A DNA stretch of 19,168 bases, from contig CANJXD010000043.1 of the NCBI GenBank assembly GCA_947478535.1, positions 1 through 19,168 of the forward strand, read 5' to 3'. The notes beneath the pieces are model-generated. The model did no database searches. It was not told where the DNA came from and saw nothing but the letters and a program-made list of their open reading frames with translations. Below, piece after piece: positions 10,205 to 17,899 of the stretch. The DNA comes from Acetobacteraceae bacterium (GTDB lineage Bacteria; Pseudomonadota; Alphaproteobacteria; Acetobacterales; Acetobacteraceae). A program made the translations under genes and the position numbers. Numbering within the stretch: the first letter of the stretch is position 1; each line of letters opens with the position of its first letter.

Positions 10205-10591
10205 TCACCCCTTCGGCGGTGGGACATCATGCTCCGTCAGCATCAGGCGCCGCGCCCGGCCACCCGCCACGAGATGCGCGGTCAGGATCTCGTCCACGTC
10301 CTCCCGCGTCTTCGGGCTGTACCAGACGCCTTCGGGATAGATGACCAGGGTGGGGCCGAACTCGCAGCGGTCCAGGCAACCCGCCTGATTCACCCGGATG
10401 CCCTTGATGCCGAGCTCCTTGGCCCTCGCCTTCATGTAGTCTTTCAAGGCCTCGCTGCCCTGGGCGGCGCAGGAGCCGCGCTTGTGTCCATCCGGCCGAC
10501 GGTTGCAGCAGACGAAGACATGGGCGGTGAAGTAGGGCGGCGGGTCCGCCTCGGAGGCGGCGACAGGGGCGTCGGTCAAGCAGGGCTCCAT
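10205..10591 (-). CDS. Thioredoxin-like [2Fe-2S] ferredoxin
   Basis: Small (128-residue) electron carrier of the Shethna/Aquifex-type ferredoxin family, which shares the thioredoxin-like fold of the NuoE subunit. The pattern is HVFVCCNRRPDGHKRGSC, then GCLDRCEFGP, then VIYPEGVWYSP. By family spacing the cluster ligands should be C28, C41, C72 and C76, giving C-x12-C and C-x3-C. C29 and C4 are extra. The ATG at 10591 starts just before the conserved region. The frame stays open to 11191 upstream, but that part is antisense to ogt and is not ferredoxin-like. I see no clear ribosome site. It is 51 bases upstream of mnmE on the same strand, so it may head that operon. Its redox partner is unknown from this window. 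Confidence 0.9.
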   Translation of the reverse strand: MEPCLTDAPVAASEADPPPYFTAHVFVCCNRRPDGHKRGSCAAQGSEALKDYMKARAKELGIKGIRVNQAGCLDRCEFGPTLVIYPEGVWYSPKTREDVDEILTAHLVAGGRARRLMLTEHDVPPPKG

Positions 10592-10597
10592 CGGCAG

Positions 10598-10613
10598 TAC
10601 ATCGGTGCATGTA
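10598..10613. promoter_or_regulatory. Short inverted repeat in the ferredoxin/ogt divergent region
   Basis: TACAT and ATGTA half-sites separated by six bases lie 7 bases upstream of the ferredoxin start, in the 150-base gap between the divergent ferredoxin and ogt genes. It could be a small operator. A five-base half-site is weak evidence. Elsewhere in this gap I see only the GGACGGA ribosome site of ogt (10731-10737). Confidence 0.2.
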
Positions 10614-10741
10614 GCGATGCCGCCAGCGTCTCGCCAGGGAGGCTGCTTCCGCCGCGAAATGCAGCCGCTGCAATCGCTTGCTACCCCCCGCTTGACGAAA
10701 GCCCATTGAGTGTGGCGCATGGCGCGCCCTGGACGGAAACG

Positions 10742-11251
10742 ATGCCCCAATTCTCCTGCCTCACCCCCATCGGCGAGGTGACGTTCTCCGAGGAGGACGG
10801 TGCCATCGTCGCCCTCGACTGGGGCCGCGGCCGCGACCAGGACCGCACGCCCCTGCTGCGCGAAGCCGTCACCCAGTTGCAGGATTATTTCGACGAAAAG
10901 CGCGCTGGCTTCGATCTGCCTCTCGCTCCCTACGGCTCCGCCTTCCAGTGCCGGGTCTGGGACGCGTTGCGTGCCATTCCCCCCGGCGAGACGCGGTCCT
11001 ATGGTGATCTCGCCATAGCACTTGGAACCTCTGCCCGCGCCATCGGCCAGGCCAATGGGGCCAACCCGATCCCGATCCTCATCCCCTGCCATCGCGTGGT
11101 GGCCGCAGCCGGACGGCTTGGCGGCTATTCCGGCGGCGAGGGCCCCGCCACCAAACGCCTGCTGCTCGATCTCGAGCGCCGGGCGAACCAACCCCCCCGC
11201 GGCCCCCAGGCCGAGCTTTTCCCCCCATCCCCAGGGACTCTACCCCGATGA
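10742..11251 (+). CDS. ogt: Methylated-DNA-[protein]-cysteine S-methyltransferase
   Basis: Suicide repair protein that takes the alkyl group from O6-alkylguanine onto a cysteine. With the ATG at 10742 it has 169 residues. The active-site motif IPCHRVV is at 114-120 with Cys116. FQCRVWDALRAIPPGETRSYGDLA (68-91) leads into the helix-turn-helix, with Tyr87 in the family's phosphate-rotating position. ARAIGQANG (99-107) includes the conserved arginine finger region. The start is supported by GGACGGA at 10731-10737. The N-terminal region is short, as in Ogt rather than the Ada fusion, and no Ada metal-binding domain is present. The C-terminus has a proline-rich tail (about 149-169). Its TGA overlaps the ATG of the next gene by four bases. 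Confidence 0.95.
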   Translation: MPQFSCLTPIGEVTFSEEDGAIVALDWGRGRDQDRTPLLREAVTQLQDYFDEKRAGFDLPLAPYGSAFQCRVWDALRAIPPGETRSYGDLAIALGTSARAIGQANGANPIPILIPCHRVVAAAGRLGGYSGGEGPATKRLLLDLERRANQPPRGPQAELFPPSPGTLPR

Positions 11252-12219
11252 ACCATGCCATCCGCGTCCACGAATATGGCGGCCCCGAGAAGATGGTCTG
11301 GGAGGAAGTGCCCCTCCCCTCTCCCAAGCCGGGTGAGGCCCTGGTTCGCCACAAGGCTGTCGGGCTGAACTACATCGACGTCTATTTCCGCACCGGCCTC
11401 TACAAGGCCCCCTCCCTGCCCGCCACGATCGGCATGGAAGCGGCGGGCGTGGTCGAATCCGTCGGCGAGGGTGTGACGAATGTCGTCCCCGGCGATCGCG
11501 TCGCCTACGCCACGGCGCCCATCGGGGCCTATGCCGAAGCCCGCACCATCAAGGCTGACCGCCTGGTGAAAGTGCCGGAGGCCATCGCCTTCGACCAGGC
11601 GGCGGCGATGATGCTTCAGGGCATGACCGCCTGCTTCCTGCTGACCCGCACCTACAAGGTGCAGGCCGGCCAGACCATCCTGATCCATGCGGCTGCCGGC
11701 GGTGTCGGCCTCATCATGACGCAATGGGCGAAGCATCTCGGCTGCACCGTCATCGGCTGCGTCAGCACCGAGGAGAAGGCCGCCCTGGTGAAGGCCCATG
11801 GCGCGGACCACGTCGTGGTCGGCATCGAGACGCTGCCCGCCCGGGTCAAGGACATCACCGGCGGCGCCATGCTGCCCGTGGTCTTCGACAGCGTCGGCCG
11901 CGACACCTTCACCACCTCGTTGGACTGCCTCGCGCCCTACGGGATGATGGTCTCCTACGGCAACGCCTCCGGCCCGGTGACCACCGATATCGGCATCCTC
12001 GCCGCCAAGGGCTCGCTCTACCTGACGCGCCCGACTCTCGCGACCTACACCTCGAAGCGCGAGGACCTCGAAGCCCACGCCGCCTCGTTGTTCGATGTGG
12101 TCGCCAAGGGGGCGGTGAATATCCGCGTCAATCAGACCTTCGCCCTGAAGGACGCGGCGGACGCGCATCGGGCGCTTGAGGCCCGGAAGACAACGGGCAG
12201 CACCGTGCTGCTGCCCTGA
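11248..12219 (+). CDS. NADPH:quinone oxidoreductase (zeta-crystallin-like, Qor)
   Basis: Zinc-free medium-chain dehydrogenase/reductase that uses NADPH to reduce quinones. It has 323 residues. The catalytic-domain start is IRVHEYGGPEKMVWEEVPLPSPKPGEALVR, followed by the family motif GLNYIDVYFRTGLY (39-52) and GMEAAGVVESVGEGV (62-76). The NADPH-binding fold has HAAAGGVG at 147-154. No structural or catalytic zinc cysteine cluster is seen, which fits quinone reductases. It overlaps ogt by ATGA, so the two are probably co-translated. Pairing with a DNA-alkylation repair gene may reflect a shared response to electrophiles, but that is inference. The gene ends before a large palindrome that separates it from convergent metQ. 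Confidence 0.93.
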   Translation: MNHAIRVHEYGGPEKMVWEEVPLPSPKPGEALVRHKAVGLNYIDVYFRTGLYKAPSLPATIGMEAAGVVESVGEGVTNVVPGDRVAYATAPIGAYAEARTIKADRLVKVPEAIAFDQAAAMMLQGMTACFLLTRTYKVQAGQTILIHAAAGGVGLIMTQWAKHLGCTVIGCVSTEEKAALVKAHGADHVVVGIETLPARVKDITGGAMLPVVFDSVGRDTFTTSLDCLAPYGMMVSYGNASGPVTTDIGILAAKGSLYLTRPTLATYTSKREDLEAHAASLFDVVAKGAVNIRVNQTFALKDAADAHRALEARKTTGSTVLLP

Positions 12220-12234
12220 TAGACCCGATCCGGA

Positions 12235-12266
12235 CCGGCGGCGGGGTCACGTGACCCCGCCGCCGG
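12235..12266. terminator. 32-bp perfect palindrome between convergent genes
   Basis: Each half is 16 bases. The left half (12235-12250) is a GC-rich run ending GGGGTCAC and the right half (12251-12266) is its exact complement, starting GTGACCCC. As RNA it would form a very stable hairpin of about 14 bp with a small ACGT-centred loop. It starts 16 bases after the quinone reductase stop and ends 26 bases before the metQ stop. A bidirectional terminator is the likeliest role. There is no T-tract. Confidence 0.6.
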
Positions 12267-12291
12267 GCGTGCCTGAGCCAACGGCGCCCTC

Positions 12292-13107
12292 TCAGAAGGC
12301 CGGAACCACCGCGCCCTGGAAGGTGGTCTGCACGAAGTCCTTCACTTCTTGCGTCTGATAGGCCGCGACGAGGCGCCGCACCCAGGGTGCGGCCCGGTCC
12401 TGCTCCCGCACCGCGATCAGGTTGGCGTAGGGGCTTTCGGAGGATTCGAGCGCGATCGAATCCCGCACCGGGTTCAGCCCCGCCGGGATGGCGAAGTTGG
12501 TGTTGATGGCCGCGGCCTCCACCTCATCCAGCACGCGGGGAATCTGCGCGGCTTCCAGTTCCACCACCCGCAGGCGACGCGGGTTCTCCACGATATCGGC
12601 CACCGAGGCGCTGAAATCGGCCCCTTCCCTCAGCCGGAAGGCGCCGTTGCGCGCCAGGATCACCAGCGCGCGGCCGCCATTCGTCGGGTCGTTCGGTATG
12701 GCGATGCGCCCGCCCTGCGGCACCGCCGCCAGGTCCCGGTGGCGGCGCGAATAGATGCCCATCGGGAAGATCAGCGTCTTGCCGGCGCTGACGATCCGAA
12801 GCCCGCGGTCCCGCACCTGCTGGTCGAGGAAGGGCTGGTGCTGGTAGCTGTTCGCGTCGAGATCGCCTGCGGCCAGCGCGGCGTTGGGCTGGATGTAGTC
12901 GCGGAATTCGATGATCCGCAGGACCAGCCCGTCGCGGGCCGCAATCTCCCGCACCTTCTCCAGCACCTGAGAATGCGGGCCTGCGGTGCCGCCGATGCGC
13001 AAGGGGCGCTGGGCGGTGCCGATTTCCGGCGTCTGGGCATGGGCGAGGCGTCCGAGCAGGCTGGGCGCCGCGAGGGCGGCCAGGGGCAACAGGCGGCGTG
13101 ACAGCAT
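12292..13107 (-). CDS. metQ: Methionine ABC transporter substrate-binding protein (NlpA/MetQ family)
   Basis: Periplasmic receptor that hands methionine (D or L) to the MetNI importer. It has 271 residues. The N-terminal signal is MLSRRLLPLAALAAPSLLG, with a probable signal peptidase I site at AHA/QT near residue 24. I see no lipobox cysteine, unlike many MetQ lipoproteins. The mature protein begins LRIGGTAGPHSQVLEKV and has EFRDYIQPNAALAAGDLDANSYQHQPFLD, the hallmark NlpA-family region. IAIPNDPTNGGRALVIL and AAAINTNFAIPAGLNP follow. It lies 14 bases downstream of metI at the end of the metN-metI-metQ operon. The substrate could be another amino acid or a related compound, since this family is broad. 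Confidence 0.9.
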   Translation of the reverse strand: MLSRRLLPLAALAAPSLLGRLAHAQTPEIGTAQRPLRIGGTAGPHSQVLEKVREIAARDGLVLRIIEFRDYIQPNAALAAGDLDANSYQHQPFLDQQVRDRGLRIVSAGKTLIFPMGIYSRRHRDLAAVPQGGRIAIPNDPTNGGRALVILARNGAFRLREGADFSASVADIVENPRRLRVVELEAAQIPRVLDEVEAAAINTNFAIPAGLNPVRDSIALESSESPYANLIAVREQDRAAPWVRRLVAAYQTQEVKDFVQTTFQGAVVPAF

Positions 13108-13121
13108 GGGTATGGGCTCCT

Positions 13122-13784
13122 TCAGCGGTGGGAGGTGCGGCGGACCAGCCAGTCCCCGAAGGACTGCAGCCCCTGCACCAGGACGATCAGGATGATGACG
13201 ACGGTCGCCATCACCTCCGGCATGAAACGCTGGTAGCCGAAGCGGATGCCGAGGTCACCGAGGCCGCCGCCGCCGATCGCCCCGGCCATGGCGGAAAATC
13301 CGACGAGCGAGACCAGCGCCACCGTCGTCGCGGCGATCAGCCCGGGCAGCGCTTCCGGCACCAGCACCTTCAGCATGATCTGCAACCGCGTGGCCCCCAT
13401 GGCCCGCGCGGCCTCGATGACGCCCTTGTCCACCTCCCGCAGCGCATTCTCGAACAGCCGGGCGAGGAAGGCGGTGGCGGCGATGGCCAGGGGGACGATG
13501 GCCGCGGTGGTGCCGATGGAGGTACCGGCCAGTAGGCGGGTGAAGGGCACGATCGCCACCATCAGGATGATGAAGGGCGTGGACCGTGTCGCATTCACCA
13601 GCAGCCCGACCGGCCGGTTGATCAGCGGTGCGGGGCGCAGTCCGTCCGGCCCCGTGGCATGCAGCAGCAGCGCGATCGGCAGGCCGAGCACGGCGGAGAT
13701 GGCGGCGCTGACGCCTACCATCAGCGCCGTCTGCCACAGCGCTTCCAGCATCAGCTCCTGCAACGCGGGCGTCAGCCAGCTCAT
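13122..13784 (-). CDS. metI: Methionine ABC transporter permease
   Basis: Inner-membrane subunit that forms the import channel with MetN. With the ATG at 13784 it has 220 residues, the usual MetI size. There are about five hydrophobic segments, near residues 18-42, 58-83, 92-107, 138-166 and 182-203. The ABC-permease coupling loop is EAARAMGA (124-131), which docks on MetN. TRSTPFIILMVAIVPFTRLLAGTSIG is the typical MetI region. The frame stays open to 14189 upstream, but that part overlaps metN and is arginine-rich. The start overlaps the metN stop by four bases (ATGA). Confidence 0.94.
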   Translation of the reverse strand: MSWLTPALQELMLEALWQTALMVGVSAAISAVLGLPIALLLHATGPDGLRPAPLINRPVGLLVNATRSTPFIILMVAIVPFTRLLAGTSIGTTAAIVPLAIAATAFLARLFENALREVDKGVIEAARAMGATRLQIMLKVLVPEALPGLIAATTVALVSLVGFSAMAGAIGGGGLGDLGIRFGYQRFMPEVMATVVIILIVLVQGLQSFGDWLVRRTSHR

Positions 13785-14863
13785 GGCGCGATCTCCGTGA
13801 CGTCGAGGCCCAACGCTCGAAACCAGTCCAACCCTGCCTCGACCCGCTCCGCCGAACCATAGGCCGCGAGCGCCATGACGCCGAACGGCTCCCCGGCGAT
13901 GGCGTCGACGCGGCCGGAGATGATGTTGATGTCGATGCCAAATTCGCGGCTCGCTTCGCTGACCACCGCGCGGGTGCTGTTCGGCCCCGCGAAGACCACC
14001 TGCACGAGGCGCCGCACCTGCCCCACCGCCGGGGCGGGCAGGCGCGCCACGGTGCCCGCGGGCACGGCATGGCCGATGACCTCCGCCACGAAGCGGCGCG
14101 TCGTCGGATGGGCGGGACGGGTGAAGACGTCGAAGACGAGCCCTTGTTCGATGACGCGCCCGGCTTCCATCACCGCGACGCGATCGCACACCGCCTTCAC
14201 CACCCCCATCTCATGCGTGATGAGCAGCACCGTCAGGTCCAGCCGGTCCCGGAGCGACCGCAGCAGGGCCAGGATTTCCTGCGTCGTCTCCGGGTCCAGC
14301 GCGCTGGTCGCCTCGTCGCACAGCAGGAGACGCGGGCGCGATGCAAGGGCGCGGGCGATCCCGACGCGCTGCTTCTGCCCGCCGGAAAGCTGCGCGGGAT
14401 AAGCATCGCGCTTCTCCTCCAGCCCCACCAGCGGCAGGATCTCCGTGACCCGGGCCTGACGTTCGGTGCGGGGCAGGCCGGCGACTTCGAGCGGGAAAGC
14501 GATGTTTTCCGCCACCGTGCGCCTGCTGTGCAGGTTGAAGTGCTGGAACACCATGCCGATGCCGCGCCGTGCCGCGCGCAGGCGCGGCTCGTCCAGAGCC
14601 AGCATGTCGGCGCCGAGCACCTCCACCCCGCCCGCATCCGGCCGTTCGAGCAGGTTGACGCAGCGGATGAGCGTCGATTTGCCGGCGCCCGACCGGCCGA
14701 CGATGCCGAAGACTTCCCCCTGCACCACCGAGAGCGAGACGCCGTCGAGGGCAAGTGTGCCGCCGGCGGCGAAGCGCTTGTGGAGCCCGGTCAGGACGAT
14801 GGCGGCTGGATGCGCTGGGGGCCGTGCTGGGGGCTCCAGGAAGGTGCTGGGAAGATCTGTCAT
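13781..14863 (-). CDS. metN: Methionine ABC transporter ATP-binding protein
   Basis: ATPase of the MetNIQ importer. It has 360 residues from the ATG at 14863. Walker A is GRSGAGKST (56-64), the Q-loop is at Q107, the signature is LSGGQ (159-163), Walker B is LLLCDEATSALD (179-190) and the switch histidine is H217. Residues from about 280 to 360 form a C-terminal NIL-type domain (QVVFAGPNSTRAVVSEASREFGIDINIISGRVD region), which in MetN binds methionine and shuts down transport. An in-frame ATG at 14926 would add 21 residues without family similarity, and neither start has a strong ribosome site. metI follows with an ATGA overlap. I found no recognisable SAM riboswitch upstream. Confidence 0.95.
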   Translation of the reverse strand: MTDLPSTFLEPPARPPAHPAAIVLTGLHKRFAAGGTLALDGVSLSVVQGEVFGIVGRSGAGKSTLIRCVNLLERPDAGGVEVLGADMLALDEPRLRAARRGIGMVFQHFNLHSRRTVAENIAFPLEVAGLPRTERQARVTEILPLVGLEEKRDAYPAQLSGGQKQRVGIARALASRPRLLLCDEATSALDPETTQEILALLRSLRDRLDLTVLLITHEMGVVKAVCDRVAVMEAGRVIEQGLVFDVFTRPAHPTTRRFVAEVIGHAVPAGTVARLPAPAVGQVRRLVQVVFAGPNSTRAVVSEASREFGIDINIISGRVDAIAGEPFGVMALAAYGSAERVEAGLDWFRALGLDVTEIAP

Positions 14864-14985
14864 GCCGCTTTCGATATGGGCGCCGCCTTCCCTGCCGTGA
14901 AGCCGCGGCGGGCGCGGGTCTGCCATCAGTGGCTCTCATCCCGTCACGGGGAACCGCCCCTGGCCAGCCGGCAGAATCCCCACTT

Positions 14986-15026
14986 CTGCGTGACAAACCC
15001 GTTTGCCGGACGCTGACTGCGTGACA
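14986..15026. promoter_or_regulatory. Ten-base direct repeat, candidate operator
   Basis: CTGCGTGACA occurs exactly at 14986-14995 and again at 15017-15026, 31 bp apart (about three helical turns). Both copies lie in the divergent region between metN (-) and the TctC-type receptor gene (+). Two same-face copies in a shared promoter region suggest a transcription-factor site. The regulator is unknown. The second copy overlaps a candidate promoter for the receptor gene. Confidence 0.4.
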
Positions 15027-15042
15027 TACTGCTGGGTAATAT
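15013..15042 (+). promoter_or_regulatory. Candidate promoter for the TctC-type receptor gene
   Basis: A -35-like CTGACT (15013-15018) and a -10-like TAATAT (15037-15042) are separated by 18 bases. The -10 falls in the only AT-rich spot of this divergent region. Transcription would start near 15050, leaving a leader of about 65 bases. Both boxes are imperfect, so the call is tentative. Confidence 0.3.
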
Positions 15043-15114
15043 TTGCGTCGGACTGGTTTCGCCCCGGCGCGGAGCAGGGTCCCTGCGGCAAGCCAGGGAC
15101 GAGAAGGAAACGCC

Positions 15115-16104
15115 ATGCGACGCATCATCCGCCGTGCCGTGGCTCTGCTCGGCTGCCTGCTGCTGGGCATCACCGGCCCGGCTGTCCCTGCCGCCGGGCA
15201 GCCCGCCTTCCCTGACCGGCCGATCCGCATCATCGTCCCCGTGCCGCCTGGTGGCGTGGGTGACCAGGTGGCGCGCCACGTCGCCCAGTCCATGCAGACC
15301 GAATTCGGCCAGCCCGTGGTGGTGGAAAACCGGCCCGGTGCCTCCCTGATGCTCGGCACGCAATTCGTCGCGCGGTCGGCGCCGGATGGGCATACGCTGC
15401 TACTCTCCACCCTCAGCAACATTGTGCTGAACGGGCTGCTGCGCAGTTCCATGCCCTATGACGCGGAACGCGACCTGACGATGCTCTCCATCCTGATGGA
15501 GACGCCCTTCGTGCTGGTGGTGAACCCGCGTGTGCCGGCCACCAACCTGCGCGAGTTCATCGCCGAGGCGCGGCGCACGGGGCAGATGACCTACAGTTCC
15601 TCGGGTGTCGGCACGGCGAACCACCTGCCAGGGGAAATGCTCTCGCTGATGAGCGGCGTCGAGTTCACCCATGTCGCCTATGGCGGCGGCGCGCCGGCGC
15701 TGACGGCGGTGCTGTCCGGCGATGTGACGGCGGTGTTCGATACCGTGCCCACCGCGCTGCCCTTCCTCGCCGATGGCAGGCTGCGCGCCATCGGCGTTTC
15801 CACCTCCCGCCGCGTCTCCTCCCTGCCGGAGATGCCGACCCTGGCGGAAGCCGGGCTCCCCGGCTTCGACAGCAATACCTGGATCGGTATCGCCGCCCCC
15901 GCCGGGCTTCCCGTGGCGGTTTCGGATCGGCTGCGCCGCAGCCTCAACGGCATCATCACCGAGGGCAGCCTGCGCGCGCGGTTCGAACCGCAGGGCATGT
16001 TGATCCAGGCCCCGATGACGGCGGAACAGACGGCGCGCTACCTCGCCAATGAGCGGGAAAAATGGGGCCGCGTGATCCGTGAGCGCCGCATCAGCCTGGA
16101 TTAG
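15115..16104 (+). CDS. Tripartite tricarboxylate transporter-type substrate-binding protein (TctC/Bug)
   Basis: Periplasmic solute receptor of the Bug family, 329 residues. The signal peptide is MRRIIRRAVALLGCLLLGITGPAVPAAG, with a likely cleavage after AAG or nearby. The mature start FPDRPIRIIVPVPPGGVGDQVARHVA (32-57) is the family hallmark. It is followed by VVVENRPGAS (68-77), YSSSGVGTANHLPGEML and the VAYGGGAPALTAVLSGDV pocket region. The ATG at 15115 has a good ribosome site (GAGAAGGAAA, 15101-15110). The frame extends to 15043 upstream without signal-like content. No TctA or TctB membrane subunits are in the window, so it is an orphan receptor here, as is common for this family. The amidohydrolase gene starts 10 bases downstream, which suggests it binds a substrate or product of that enzyme. 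The ligand cannot be read from the sequence. Confidence 0.92.
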   Translation: MRRIIRRAVALLGCLLLGITGPAVPAAGQPAFPDRPIRIIVPVPPGGVGDQVARHVAQSMQTEFGQPVVVENRPGASLMLGTQFVARSAPDGHTLLLSTLSNIVLNGLLRSSMPYDAERDLTMLSILMETPFVLVVNPRVPATNLREFIAEARRTGQMTYSSSGVGTANHLPGEMLSLMSGVEFTHVAYGGGAPALTAVLSGDVTAVFDTVPTALPFLADGRLRAIGVSTSRRVSSLPEMPTLAEAGLPGFDSNTWIGIAAPAGLPVAVSDRLRRSLNGIITEGSLRARFEPQGMLIQAPMTAEQTARYLANEREKWGRVIRERRISLD

Positions 16105-16114
16105 GAAGCCCGTC

Positions 16115-17830
16115 ATGCCCGCAGCCTTCGACCTCGTCATCCGTGGCGGCAGCCTCCTCGATGGCACGGGCGCCGAGCCCTATCAGGCGGACCTCGCCAT
16201 CAGTGGTGGCCGCATCGCCGCCATCGGCACCATCATCGGTCGCGGGGCGGAGGAGATCGATGCGCGCGGCCTGCTCGTCACGCCCGGCTTCATCGATATC
16301 CACACGCATTATGACGGCCAGGCGATGTGGGATTCCCACATGCAGCCCTCCACCTTCCATGGCGTGACGACGGCGGTGATGGGCAATTGCGGCGTCGGCT
16401 TCGCGCCGGTGCGCCCCGATGACCATGACCGCCTGATCGAGTTGATGGAGGGGGTGGAGGACATCCCCGGCCCCTGCTTGCATGAGGGGCTGGACTGGCG
16501 CTGGGAAAGCTTCCCCGAATACCTCGACTGCCTCGATGCGCGGCCTCGCGACATCGACCTTTGCGCCCTGCTGCCGCATGGCGCACTGCGCGTGCATGTC
16601 ATGGGCGAACGCGCGCTGCGGCTCGAGAATGCGCGGCCCGAGGATATCGCCCGTATGCGCGAATTGGCGGCCGAAGCCATCCGCGCCGGCGCCTTCGGCT
16701 TCTCCACCTCCCGCACCATCAGCCACAAGACCATCAAGGGCGACCCGACGCCGACCCTGCTGGCGCAGGAGGAGGAGCTGACGGGCATCGCCATGGGTCT
16801 GCGCGAAGCCGGGCACGGCTTCCTCGAAGTGGTGTCGGATTTCTACGTCCCCGACATGGCGACCGAGTTCAACATGCTCCGTCGCGTAGCGCAGGCCAGT
16901 GGGCGCCCGCTGGTCTTCTCCCTGACCGCGCGGCATGACCGGACCACCGCCTTCCGGGACCTGCTGGCGCTGAGCGACGAGGCCTCGGCCGAGGGGCAGA
17001 GCATCCGCCCGGTCTTCCCGCCGCGCCCGATCGGCATCCTGTTCGGGCTGCAGGGCAGCCAGAACCCGTTTTCCGGCACGCCGTCCTACAAGGCCCTCGC
17101 GCCTCTGCCGCTGGCCGAGCGCGTGCAGGCGATGCGGGACCCGGCGACGCGCGCGCGCATCCTGGCGGAAGACCCGCTGAAGGAGAGCACCTTCCCGCTG
17201 ATGGCGCGGCTCACCTATGACCGCATGTTCCCCTTCGGTGATCCGCCGGACTACGCGCCGCCGCGGGAAGCCTCCATCGCCGGCCGTGCGGCGCGGGAAG
17301 GCCGCCCGGCGGCGGAGGTCGCCTATGATTTCCTCACGGGCGAGGGTGGCACGGGGTTCCTGTTCGCGCCGCTGACGAATTATGCGGATTTCACGCTGAA
17401 CGCCTCGGCGGAATGCCTGCGCCATCCCAACGCCATTGTCGGCCTGTCCGATGGCGGGGCGCATGTCGGCTTCATCTCCGATGCCAGCTTCCCGACCTTC
17501 CTGCTGACCTATTGGGGGCGGGATGGGAAGGAGGCGCGCTTCCCGCTGCCGGAGCTGGTCCGGCGCCTCACCTCCGATACCGCGCGCGCGGCGGGGCTGA
17601 TGGACCGCGGCGTGCTGGCGCCCGGGATGCGGGCCGATATCAACGTGATCGACTTCGATCGCCTGGCGCTACGGGCACCGGTGATGGTGCATGACCTGCC
17701 GGCGGGCGGTCGGCGGCTGCTGCAACGCGCCGATGGCTATGTCGCGACCCTCGTGGCCGGCGCCGTCACCTATCGCGAGGGTGTGGCGACCGGCGCCCTG
17801 CCGGGTCGGCTGGTGCGCGCCGGGCGATAG
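16115..17830 (+). CDS. D-aminoacylase-type amidohydrolase (N-acyl-D-amino-acid deacylase family)
   Basis: Metal-dependent amidohydrolase, 571 residues. Known relatives cleave the acyl group from N-acyl-D-amino acids or related amides. The N-terminal beta-sandwich starts FDLVIRGGSLLDGTGAEPYQADLAISGGRIAAIG. The metal-binding HxH is HTHYDGQ (63-69), NCGVGFAP (91-98) places a cysteine at 92, and LSDGGAH (444-450) gives the catalytic aspartate D446. The two later histidines of classical D-aminoacylases (in THIR- and SHHK-like motifs) are not seen. Their places look like GFLEVVSDF and VFSLTAR. It may therefore bind fewer metals or act on another substrate. The ATG at 16115 is preceded by TAGGAAG (16102-16108). 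The position directly after a Bug receptor suggests uptake and hydrolysis of one compound class. Confidence 0.88.
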   Translation: MPAAFDLVIRGGSLLDGTGAEPYQADLAISGGRIAAIGTIIGRGAEEIDARGLLVTPGFIDIHTHYDGQAMWDSHMQPSTFHGVTTAVMGNCGVGFAPVRPDDHDRLIELMEGVEDIPGPCLHEGLDWRWESFPEYLDCLDARPRDIDLCALLPHGALRVHVMGERALRLENARPEDIARMRELAAEAIRAGAFGFSTSRTISHKTIKGDPTPTLLAQEEELTGIAMGLREAGHGFLEVVSDFYVPDMATEFNMLRRVAQASGRPLVFSLTARHDRTTAFRDLLALSDEASAEGQSIRPVFPPRPIGILFGLQGSQNPFSGTPSYKALAPLPLAERVQAMRDPATRARILAEDPLKESTFPLMARLTYDRMFPFGDPPDYAPPREASIAGRAAREGRPAAEVAYDFLTGEGGTGFLFAPLTNYADFTLNASAECLRHPNAIVGLSDGGAHVGFISDASFPTFLLTYWGRDGKEARFPLPELVRRLTSDTARAAGLMDRGVLAPGMRADINVIDFDRLALRAPVMVHDLPAGGRRLLQRADGYVATLVAGAVTYREGVATGALPGRLVRAGR

Positions 17831-17899
17831 GCCCCGCTGCGACAATACCGTGACGACGGCCGCGCGGGGAAAGCCGTGCGGCGATTGAGGGAGGCCCTG

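Noticed and set aside
10592..11191. Longer ferredoxin (328 residues)
   Set aside because: The upstream part is antisense to ogt and has no ferredoxin features. Family members are about 100-130 residues.
12247..12254. TCACGTGA as a third parS
   Set aside because: Only the central 8 bases match. The flanks are GC-rich (GGGG/CCCC) instead of the conserved TGTT/AACA arms.
14864..15030. SAM-responsive riboswitch upstream of metN
   Set aside because: I looked for SAM-II-like and S-box-like conserved elements and saw none. A covariance-model search would settle it.
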